Below are positions 15,020 to 24,475 of a stretch of DNA of 64,000 bases, piece by piece. Source of the DNA: Epithemia pelagica (taxonomy: Eukaryota; Bacillariophyta; Bacillariophyceae; Surirellales; Surirellaceae); the NCBI GenBank assembly GCA_946965045.2, contig OX337237.1, positions 3,162,001 to 3,226,000 on the forward strand, read 5' to 3'. The stretch's first letter is position 1. Each line of letters opens with the position of its first letter. The position numbers were made by a program, and so were the translations under genes. The notes beneath the pieces are model-generated. The model was not told the DNA's origin. It saw only the letters and a list, made by a program, of their open reading frames with translations, and did not search any database.

Positions 15020-15785
15020 GGGGCTCTCTGATTGGCCTCGCTATCCGGATAGCGGATTAGCGGAGCCAAAGGGAAATAAACTCCACGATCTCCGTTAAAA
15101 GAACGCCGCTATCTCGCGTTGCGCGTACGCATTGCGCATATGCCCTCTCTTGTTTCGGTTAAAAAGGGGTGCGACCGCGGAAGTTGCGGAATTCAAACAA
15201 GACAATCAACGAGAGCACAAAGCATAAACCAAAGATGGAGGACTCGTTGTTCTCCCTCTTCATTGTTGACTGTCATGGTGAATCATGTTGTTGTTCATGG
15301 CCAATGTAGATGTAGGTTGTAGGTTGCAGTCCAATCTTCCTATTCCCTGTCCGATTTCCGACTGATTGTCTGATAATTGATAATCGAACTCATCAATAGT
15401 TTGAATGATGCATTTGTTTGATTGTTGCATTCCTTCTGATCCGTGATCCTCGAATCATCTTGCTGTGCATGGTTCTTGTCCCATTATAGGAAGTAGGGAA
15501 CACAACAATGGAAAAAGAGATGGTAAGCGATCGTCACAATCAATACGTGCCATTGCCATGTTTTCGACACGAGAGATTCAAAGTTTCACTGATGGCAGCA
15601 GACGTTAATTTCTTTCTGCCGACGGTTATATTTTGCTCCGCTATCCGCTATTTTCCCCGCTATTCGGGGCCCCAAATAGCGGCAAAAATAGCGGACAGCG
15701 GAGCTGTTTAGCGGTTAGAGGAGATGGTGGAGTTCGATAGCGGTTTTGGGGCCATTAGCGGGCCCGGGTGGAGATAGCCTTACTA
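15020..15785. mobile_element. Candidate non-autonomous inverted-repeat element (MITE-like)
   Basis: Left end: ...aaactccacgatctcc at 15078-15093. The reverse complement of the right end reads gaactccaccatctcc (15720-15735). Both lie about 50-60 bp inside ends that read ggggctctct and, in complement, aaggctatct. At least a dozen copies of ccgcta/tagcgg cluster in the two ends (15002-15115 and 15635-15785) and are absent between, as subterminal repeats of hAT-like elements often are. There is no transposase frame inside. The target-site duplication is not clear, so the exact ends are uncertain. The element lies between VWD copies 1 and 2. Confidence 0.45.
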
Positions 15786-15987
15786 AATGAGCAAACACAA
15801 AACGAGTGCCAATAGGAGTAGGTAGTTGATAGTAGCTGTGTTCGCTATGTATTCCCCGTTTATATGAACTAGGAGTAAGACAATATTGTACAACAAGTGG
15901 AGGAGGAGGGACCAAGAGAACATCACACAAGCATGAGAGACAATGCAGTCCTTTCTTCTTTGCCTGTTCAAGCAACGACATTGAGGC

Positions 15988-18044
15988 CTATTGGTCATCG
16001 TCATGATAGTCATCTTTGGAGTACGAGTCTTTCTTTCCGCTGTGGTCATAACTAATAGGAGCCTTGGCAAACTGTGAATCAAACAATTGAGAGACAAACA
16101 CAATCGATTCAAGTCAAGGTGAGAGGAGTGATTCCAAGTGGACAAACCACGTGGGACACGAGTTTGGACACGTACCGTATAAGTTGTCTTGTGAACCGCT
16201 GGTGCTCGCTTGCCCATTCCCATCATTTCCATACCTTTGCCTATACCCATGCCTTTACCCATACCCTTTCCTTTCGCTTTATTATAGTAGGCTGCCCAAT
16301 AATCTTCTTTTCCGTAATAGTCCTTCTTGCCCATTCCCATCATTTCTTGACCCTTGCCCTTGCCTTTACCCTTGCCTTTACCCTTGCTGCTACTCCCGGA
16401 GTCTTTCTTGCTTTCTTTCTTGCCTGTGGGATTCGTAGGTTTGAGAACGGGTGAAGGCGTAACGAAGGGTGCAGGTGTGTTAACGGGGGACGGTACTGGA
16501 CCAGGCGTTGGATTCGGGTCATTACCAAGAAACTGACTTTTAATGGCCTCCACCTCGGCCAGGTCGTCCAAGTACGCCGCGGCATCGGCGGGAGTTCCCA
16601 CCACTCCGTCCACCAGGCACGCCAAGTCGTCCGCACAAATGGCAAGCAGTGCATCGGATGCATTGGCCACTGCGTCTTGAATAGACGGGTCAAATGTCTC
16701 AAAGCAATTGGTACCGTCAAAAATAGGATTGGAAAACAAGGAACTTCTGGAGCTGAAGCTGCACCACGAAGCACAGTAACTATAGGCCGTCTCAAAGCGA
16801 AGTTCGTTCGGATCCGTGGGAATGGCAACCTGCCCGAAGAACGGATCAATCCAGTCATCGTTTGGATCGCCATTGGGAGTTCCATATAGACCTTGTACAC
16901 CATCTACCAAATCGGGAGGAATGTACAACACCGTAGAGAAAAAGCAACCAAAGGAGTCCGAGAATCGACGAAGCAAGCGAATTTCCATGTCATTGGAGTC
17001 AAACGTGACCCTGATTTCGCTGTCATTAAAGAAAATGGTGGCACCTCCAACGTTGTTGTCAATTCCTTGTGTGGGAAACTCTTGAATAAAGTCCACAAAA
17101 AAGTTGGGAGTGCAAGATCCATCCGGAAATTCAGGAAGTGATACTTCCACCACTGTGAAAGTAGGATCTTGAGCAACCACACCGGTAGTAATGGACGCTT
17201 GTTGAAGGTTTGGGACTCGGCTGAAACGGCCTTGAATCCGCAAGAAGGCGGACTGGGCCAAGATGAAGTCACCTTGTAGCTGACAGTCAAACTCCACACC
17301 ATCAAACGTTTGGATATGAGGATCGCCAAGCACAAAAGAAGCTGCCCCTGTGGTGTTGACATCCGTCCCATTGTTGCCGTCGATAATCTCCTCAGTAAAG
17401 CATTGTTCAAACACTTCATCATAGTTCAAAAAGACAAAGACCGAGTCGTTGGGATAGCGGCCTGTTTCACATACATTAACCACTGTACTGTCACCAATAT
17501 TGGAGCAATCCAGATTACAATCATCACAAAAACCGCATTGCTGGCCGTTGATAAAGCCGGCACATTCGGTAAATTCCTGAGTCTCCAAATCATACAACTC
17601 GTCGTAACAGACATAATCAGTAAAGCCAGAAACGTAGGAGACACACATATTGAATACACTGTATGCGTAGCCACCACTTGGATTTTGCTCGAACAAGGCC
17701 GAGATAAAATCTATTTCGGTACAGATAGGTTCCGTAACTGAGGGATCCTCGACACAGTTCAACTCGCCACCGCATTTCGGAAAGGTACATGTGACTCCAA
17801 ACGTTGAGGGTGCCAGAGATTCGTAACAGACACACTCTGCATTGGCGACAATACCTAAGTCATCAAGAACGATTTCGATAAAGCTGTCACAGTCTTGCAA
17901 CCTCCGATTGTGGGAGATCTTGGGTCGGTATTTGTCTTGGAGTTTCCGATGTAGGCTCAGTCTGGGATCGGCTTGTATTATCCGAACGTTAGACATGCAA
18001 AACGCAAGGATTGCGACACAAAGAATCGATATGGATCGCGACAT
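15988..18044 (-). CDS. Secreted VWD ('GDPH')-domain protein with Lys/Gly/Met/Tyr-rich tail, intact copy 2
   Basis: Exon 1 18044-16176 and exon 2 16071-15988 are joined in phase 0 across a 104-bp intron (ACG|GTACGTGTCC ... CACAG|TTTGCC), giving 650 aa. Signal peptide 1-25 (SILCVAILAFCMSNV) is followed by a basic pro-region (HRKLQDKYRPKISHNRRLQ). A Cys-rich region spans about 52-215. The VWD domain runs about 238-400, opening GDPHIQTFDGVEFDC and closing GLYGTPNGDPNDD, the typical VWD ends. Then come a second Cys-containing segment, a Pro/Thr-rich linker (508-540), repeated GK units, KKDYYGKEDYWAAYYNK, and MG/GK repeats to residue 612. Exon 2 adds an acidic Ser/Tyr/Asp tail (SKDDYHDDDQ). VWD domains mediate disulphide-linked assembly of secreted glycoproteins, and GDPH-type domains are known from diatom adhesive trails. 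A role in extracellular mucilage or adhesion is inferred. Confidence 0.85.
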
Positions 18045-18319
18045 GATGATGATGTGGTTTTTTTTGTTTTACCGGTCCGCAAAGGCTTGGTTTGATTTGA
18101 TTATCGATCTAGTGCCTTGTTATTCCTCTCTGCAAACAATGGTGGTGGATTACCTTCCTTATAGGTCGGCACCCTCTTTGAATCAATGAGAAAATGACAA
18201 CAAATGACCTCTTGATTTGACATTTTCGCAGTTTCCAGAGGACAGAATCCCTCCGTGTGTCGTCGGAGGGGATTCATGAATCGTTTGACTTCCTCTGTGT
18301 GAGCTACTGGACTCGGTCT

Positions 18320-18333
18320 GCCAAATTCGGCCA
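18320..18333 (-). promoter_or_regulatory. Shared upstream motif of VWD copy 2
   Basis: gccaaattcggcca, about 276 bp upstream of the start. About 30 bp further upstream, gattgcaatcgcgctcgtgtgt is also present upstream of copy 3, and a shorter form (gcgctcgtgt) upstream of copy 1. Confidence 0.45.
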
Positions 18334-18615
18334 GGATGGGCTGGGGGGGATTGCAATCGCGCTCGTGTGTCAATTATTGATGAAGTGGTGACCAGCGTCC
18401 GTCCGGCAGTCCTGTCGCGAGCGATTCCCTCAAAAGACACACTCACTCTCATTAAGTATCTATTCGTATGGGATCATATCGGCTGGCGCGCGTTTGTTCA
18501 GCGACTTCCTTCACATACACAAAACCTGCACGCACCGCGACTCTCTGTCTCCTGTCTGCTCTCCAAACACGAAAGGCAAGATGAGAGAAATCCCGCATTA
18601 CAAATCACAAGATTA

Positions 18616-18631
18616 AGGAGTAGGTACTCCT
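18616..18631. promoter_or_regulatory. AGGAGTA/TACTCCT inverted repeat
   Basis: Two 7-bp arms, aggagta and tactcct, separated by gg, within the duplicated upstream block of copy 2. The equivalent site of copy 3 (22446-22463) keeps both arms with a different spacer, gcta. It could be a protein-binding dyad. Confidence 0.3.
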
Positions 18632-19929
18632 ACGAATCGATCAGAGTCCCCAACGAATGACCCTACTACAATACGTCAAAGCCTCTCTCAAATCACACAT
18701 GGGAAACATAGAGTAGCATTCGAAAGAGCATGTCCTTGCTCTTTCCCCACAAGAGAGGAACGGCTTCAGAAGCATTTGTCTTCGTGAATTTCGCATGGTC
18801 GTTTCTAGTGGAACTGAACCCAATTTCTATACACAAACAACAATGTCGTGATCTCTAGCTAAAAGTTTGAATTGCGAAAGTATTTCGACACTCAGTAAAC
18901 TGCGATAGAACACGTGTGAAACGACCGCCCTCAGCGTGCTCATGGGGTATCCCATTGTGTAGATGCGCTGCACTCCTTCACAATCGCACGTAAGAATTGT
19001 GAATCTGTCGATCGTATCGCAATGACAGTACCATCGGTGGTGGTTCTAGGAGAACCTTACTACATCAGCCATGTCGAGTACTTTGATGTTTTCGTCTTGA
19101 TGTCATTCATGGGGCGGCCATTTTTCTTGTTGCATCCATAGAGGTCTCGGGACTGTCGAATCACCAAGGTCAAAACCATCCACTAGACTATTGCAGCGTC
19201 TATTCTGATGGTATGCGTTTTAACGAAGAACGAGTCAAAGCGAATAACTTCTTTGAGAAATGTACCACTGTGAATTCTTGTACAATAGAGAAGGTAACCA
19301 ACGATATGTATGCTTGCAAATTGCTAGCCATGGCGCTTCCAAGCCGGACTGAAGTTGGTCACTTCATCCGTCCGATCTCTGGGATGAAACCAGTCTTCCT
19401 CTGCCCGGCAGCCCTCCAGCCCCTAGACAGTCCACATTCGGCTTCGTTTGCGCCGACAGCAACTACAACGGCTTTGACATCTCCGCTGTCCATGATTCCC
19501 AAATTCTTGCATTGTGGTGAACCGCAACCCACCCGACACACTCATTATCACGCGAGTAGTAGTGGACGGATGCCGAAAGTTCAATGATACCAGCATCGTG
19601 GCACTTCCCTTGGCTATACTCCGGTATTGCCAAAGTCCTCTTCAAATTCTTCTGCCCCTGTTGTGACGTCCTTCGATAAGCCCTCAAATGGTTCTCATCA
19701 ACATGGATTTTCGAAAAGGGCCTCGCCAGGGAGGCAACTGGAGTGGATTCTCTCCACTTCTTTCGAGGCTCTTTTGCACCACGGGCATAACGCTGGCGAT
19801 CCTCGCATGGGTCCAATGCCAGCCACAACCCATCAAAATCCATTTGCCAGTGTCGGGGTTCAAGTGTCGAAGCATATCGGAGGACAACCAATGCACCAGT
19901 GTACGCGAGTTTATAACTATCTACGATGC

Positions 19930-21910
19930 CTATTGATCATCGTCATGATAGTCATCTTTGGAGTACGAGTCTTTCTTTCCACTGTGACCATACGTAATAG
20001 GAGCCCGAGCAAACTGCGAATCAAACAAATAAAACACAAGGGCAATGAAGTCATATCAAAGTTAGAAGTGTGATTCCAAGTTGACCAACCACATGAAACA
20101 CGAGTTGGGACACGTACCGTATAAGTTGTCTTGTGAACAGCTGGCGCTCGCTTGCCCATTCCCATCATGCCCATCATTCCCATACCTTTACCCATACCCA
20201 TGCCTTTGCCCATACCCTTTCCTTTCGCTTTATTATAGTAGGCTGCCCAATAATCTCCTTTTCCGTAATAGTCCTTCTTGCCCATTCCCATCATTCCTTG
20301 ACCCTTGCCCTTGCCTTTACCCTTGCTGCTACTCCCGGAGTCTTTTTTGCTTTCTTTCTTGCCCGTGGGATTCGTAGGTTTGAGAAGAGGTGAAGGTGTG
20401 TTGACGGGGGACGGTACTGGAACAAGCTGACTTTGAATGGCCTCCACTTCGGCCAAGTCCAACAAGTATGCCGCGGCATCGGCGGGAGTTCCCACCACTC
20501 CGTCCACCAGACACGCCAAGTCGTCCGCACAAATGTCCAGCAGCGCATCGGATGCATTTGCCACTGAATCTTGAATAAACAGGTCAAATGGCTCCAAGCA
20601 ATTGGTACCATCAAAAGTACCATTGGTAAACAAGGAAAAGTCGGGGTCGGAGATACACCAGTTCTGAGCGCAATAATCATAGGCCGTTTCAAAGCGAAGC
20701 TCATTGGGGTCCGTGGGAATCTGCAGAACCTGACCGAACCGATCAATCCAGTCATCGTTTGGATCGCCATTGGGAGTTCCATACAAACCGTCTACGCCTT
20801 CGACCAAATCGGGTGGAATGTACAACACCGTAGAGAAAAAACAACCAAAAGAGTCCGAGAATCGACGAAGCAAGCGAATTTCCAAGTCATTGTCGTCAAA
20901 CGTGACCCTAATTTCTCTTTCATTAAAGAAAATGGTGGCCCCTTCAATATTGTTGTCAATGCCTTGCGTGGGAAATTCTTGGGCAAGGTTCACAAAGAAG
21001 TTGGGAGTGCAAAACGGATCCGGAAATCCAGGAAGCGATACTTCCACCAATGTCGAATCAGGGTCCAGAGCAGCCACACCGGTGGTAACGGAGGCTTGCT
21101 GGAGGTTTGGGACTCGGCTGAAACGCCCTTGAATAACCAAGTCTAATGATTGTACCAAAACAAAGTCACCCTCTGCTTGACAGTCAAACTCCACACCGTC
21201 AAATGTTTGAATATGAGGATCACCAAGCAAGGAAGAAGCTGCCCCCGTGGTGTTGACATCGTAAAAGCATTGTTCAAGCACTTCAAAAAAGTTAAAAACC
21301 GAGTCGGTGCGAATTTGGCCTCCATCATCAGTGCAATCATCAATCACAGCACTGTCACCGAGATTGGAGCAATCAAAGACACAGTCATCACAAATAGCGC
21401 ATTGCTGGCCGTTGATAGAGCCAGAACATCCGATAAAGGCATCAGTCTCCAAATCGTACAACTCGTTGTAACAAACAGACTCAGTAAAGCCAGAGACGTA
21501 GGAGACACATATGTTGAATTCAGTGTAGGAGTAGTCTCCGTTTCAATTTTGCTGGAACAAGCCCGAAAATTGATCAACTATACCGCGCAGATAGGTTCCG
21601 TAAATGAGGGATCCTCGAGACAGTTCAACTCGGCTTGGCATTCCGGAAAGGTACATGTGACCCCAAATGTTGAGGGTGCCAGAGATTCGTCACAGACACA
21701 CTCTGCATTGGTACTAAGATCTTCGTCATCAAGAAAGAATTCGATAATGCTGTCACAGTCTTGCAACCTCCGATTGTGGGAGATCTTGGGTCGGTATTTA
21801 TCTTGAAGTTTCCGATGTAGGCTCATTCTGGAATCAGCTTGTATTATCCGAACGTTAGACATGCAAAACGCAAGGATTGCGACACAAAGAATCGAAATGG
21901 ATCGCAACAT
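19930..21910 (-). pseudogene. VWD-domain secreted protein, copy 3, interrupted
   Basis: Start 21910 (MLRSISILCVAILAF signal peptide), large exon to 20118, 104-bp intron 20014-20117, last exon 20013-19930 ending DDYHDDDQ. It is close to copy 2 through most of its length, with a shorter Pro-rich linker. Two lesions break it: a net +2 insertion near 21565-21590 leads to a TAG at 21578-21580 after about 110 codons, and TGA at 21543-21545 lies in the downstream frame. No intron in this stretch (tested GT-AG pairs of 32 and 48 bp) restores a frame. Everything from 21540 down to the stop, VWD domain and tail included, is otherwise open, so inactivation looks recent, or the assembly is wrong here. 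Confidence 0.78.
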
Positions 21911-23311
21911 GATGATGATGATGATGTCGTTGTTTTTGGTTTTTCCGGTCCGCAAAGGCTTGGTTTGTTTCTCGATCTAGCAAGTGCCTTGTTGTTCCTA
22001 TCTGCGGTGGACAGCCTTCCTTGTAGCTCGGCACCGTCTTGGAAAGACAACAAATGACCTCGTTATTTTTATTTACATTTTCACATTCTCCAGAGGCTCC
22101 CTGTGGGGATTCATCAATCGTTTGACTACTGGACTCTCGGTGCCAAATTCGGCCAGGGGATGCGTCTGATGGGGATTGCAATCGCGCTCGTGTGTAGTGT
22201 GTTGCGTCTGGCAATCTTGTCGCGAGCGATTCCCCCAGGAAACACTCACTCTCATTAAGTATGTATTCGTATGGGACCAAATCGACTCGCGCGCGCCTGC
22301 AGTTACAGGTGAAACGACTTCCTCCACACGTGCCGTGATACAGCAGGCACGCACGGCGACTCTCTGTCTCGTGTGGGGAGCCCCTCGACACACGAAACAC
22401 GAAAAGAGACTTGCCACCACTTGCTCCCATAATAGCTCAAGGTATAGGAGTAGCTATACTCCTACGAATCGATCAGTCTCAAACGAATGACCCTACTACA
22501 ATACACCAAAGCCTCTCTCACATCACACAAAGAGCATGTCCCCAAAGAGAGGAACGGATTCAAAAGCATCATCCTACACACGACACACACGCAATCCATC
22601 CGAGATTCCCCAGGTCGACAGAGACACGCCGAATCTCAGGAGCGTAGTTCTGCAAGAAGACAAACCATTGGCTCCTGTCGTCATAAAGAAAAAGACATGT
22701 GGGTGACTGGAACAAATAGTCATGCTGTGTCCATTATTCGCTGCACACAAGGTTTCGCTCGTTCCTCATGTTGTCTTGTTGTGTGGTGTGTTCAATCGAG
22801 GGTAGGGCGATTCCGGTTTTCTACAAACTGTAGTGTCGTGTCATTTCGTCGTCACTCCTGCGCTAGGAAATGTCAGCTTCTCCAAAGCATCCTGGATGGC
22901 AGCAATCATCCGTGATATACTTCCAACATGAAGAACTGGCGTACGATCCATCTCCACCGACGTGCGAGAGTCTAGCTAGCTAGCTAGCTATATTCAAGAG
23001 GCTGAAGCACAAAATGCGATGCTAGTCTAGACTTGGGACCAATGCACTTGTCTACTACGAGTAGGTAGACGACACCACGTGTGATGATACGACAATGGGA
23101 GGTATAACGTTTGGAATCCAACATCATAACATGCGGGGCCTCTACTAGAGATTGGGGGACATGTCGATCGATGAAACGTGATCCAAAACTACAAATTTAT
23201 AAATATATACAATATGCATGGATCTACCTAGATATATATTATATATAATAAGATGTATCTTTTTCTTGTTCGTTTCCCACACAAACTATAGGAAAACGCC
23301 TCGGCCGTAGT
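21911..23311. other. Upstream region of VWD copy 3 and intergenic spacer
   Basis: 21911-22580 is the duplicated upstream block shared with copy 2. It includes gccaaattcggcca at 22142-22155 and the aggagta/tactcct dyad at 22446-22463. From 22580 to 23311 I see no gene. A gctagctagctagcta run lies at 22973-22990, and 23190-23260 is strongly AT-rich (atatatattatatataat). Confidence 0.5.
22142..22155 (-). promoter_or_regulatory. Shared upstream motif of VWD copy 3
   Basis: gccaaattcggcca, about 232 bp upstream of the copy-3 start, with gattgcaatcgcgctcgtgtgt about 25 bp further upstream. The arrangement matches copy 2. Confidence 0.45.
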
Positions 23312-23863
23312 TTACGACCGATCCAACAAATAGCGGTGGTCCTGGTCGTCGTCGTTGGACTGTGTGTGGTAGTTGGAATGGTGGTGGTGGTGCTGCAATC
23401 CATCCACAATGAGGACATGCCACCAATACCAACACCAATCCGACATGACCGCCAAGGTGTCTAAAAGACGGCGACGCCAGAGTCCCGTGGTGGTTGCAGG
23501 TTGTTGTTGTTGTTTTTTGCGACTCGTCATCATCCACCGAAGCAAAGAGGCCGGTGGTGGTCGTTGAGGTGGATGGGGCGGGGTCCGACTTCGAATCCAC
23601 GACAAGGACGAATGATGCAACCGCTCTGAAATGTCTTGTTGAAAGTGTTGCAATACAATCTTCTTGGAATTGGATGGGATCGGTCGTGACGACGAGTCAG
23701 TGTCGTGGAGAGAAAACGAGGAACACAAGCGAGTACTAATACCATCATCACTGGTTGTGGTGCGTCGCCATGTGCTGGTACTGGGAAGGGGCGGCGAAAA
23801 GGCTCGTCCGCCCGAGGCAACGAGGACAACGACGAGGAAGATTGTCGGTAGCGTCATCATCAT
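23312..23863 (-). CDS. Small protein with plastid-type bipartite presequence, unknown function
   Basis: 183 aa starting at ATG 23863 (MMMTLPTIFLVVVLVASGGRAF). A hydrophobic ER signal of about 20 residues is followed by GGRAFSPP, which fits the diatom ASAF-type cleavage motif (Phe at +1) and a Ser/Thr/Arg-rich transit-like stretch. This points to import into the complex plastid (inference). The middle is Ser/Arg/Pro-rich. A Trp-rich segment, MSDWCWYWWHVLIVDG (about 139-154), may be membrane-associated. The C-terminus is His/Asp-rich. No family is recognised. It is a lone gene with no close neighbour, and being short and compositionally biased it is less certain than the others. Confidence 0.55.
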   Translation of the reverse strand: MMMTLPTIFLVVVLVASGGRAFSPPLPSTSTWRRTTTSDDGISTRLCSSFSLHDTDSSSRPIPSNSKKIVLQHFQQDISERLHHSSLSWIRSRTPPHPPQRPPPASLLRWMMTSRKKQQQQPATTTGLWRRRLLDTLAVMSDWCWYWWHVLIVDGLQHHHHHSNYHTQSNDDDQDHRYLLDRS

Positions 23864-24475
23864 GAGGGCTTTGATTGTATTTGTAAAGTCCTCGTTCTCG
23901 TAGATTCTTCTTGGACTCTTACGGATGATGTGATGGATTCCTTTTGAATGTGCTTCTCATCTCTATATCCATAAAAAGACACGATCATCTTTGGCACAAC
24001 AGGAACAGGCCCCTTGGACCATCTGTTGTGCTTCTCATTTTGCCTTCTCGTTGTAACGCGACTGAACCAGCGACCGAGATCGCGCCGGCCAGTCTTCCGC
24101 ATTGTCGCGCCCGTCGACTGGCCAAAATTGAGTCCAACACCGCCACACACAAATAGGCAAACCCACCAAAATCCCCGCAGATTCCTCCCAACCGACCACA
24201 AGATCGCTTCATGTTTTGGACCGTCTCGAAAACACACATCCGTCGAATTTGGGGACAAGAATTGGGACGGACCCACGACAACGGAACAAAAATAACAACA
24301 ATCCGAAGCGCATGAGCACCGATTCCTGGATGACACTTGCCATGCTGATCTATACCGACACCCACAATCTCCATCACGACATTGGACGCAACATTACTTG
24401 TCATCCTTGTAGTCCTCGTTGTAGGAACTCCAACCACTACAAATCCAGGGAGTGTGTGAAACAAAAAAAAGGATC
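23864..24475. other. Divergent promoter region
   Basis: Lies between the minus-strand small protein and the plus-strand prolyl hydroxylase gene. Overlapping frames on both strands have no recognisable domains. Probably promoters and 5' UTRs of both genes. Confidence 0.45.

Larger units (their letters stand above)
18045..19929. other. Upstream region of VWD copy 2 and spacer to copy 3
   Basis: 18050-18840 is homologous to the upstream region of copy 3 (about 21911-22580), so the promoter was duplicated with the gene. 18840-19930 is not clearly shared. A Cys-containing frame near 19180-19320 (MRFNEERVKANNFFEKCTTV) and several overlapping frames to 19900 look like decayed coding sequence, but I cannot name a family. 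No intact gene is visible. Confidence 0.45.
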
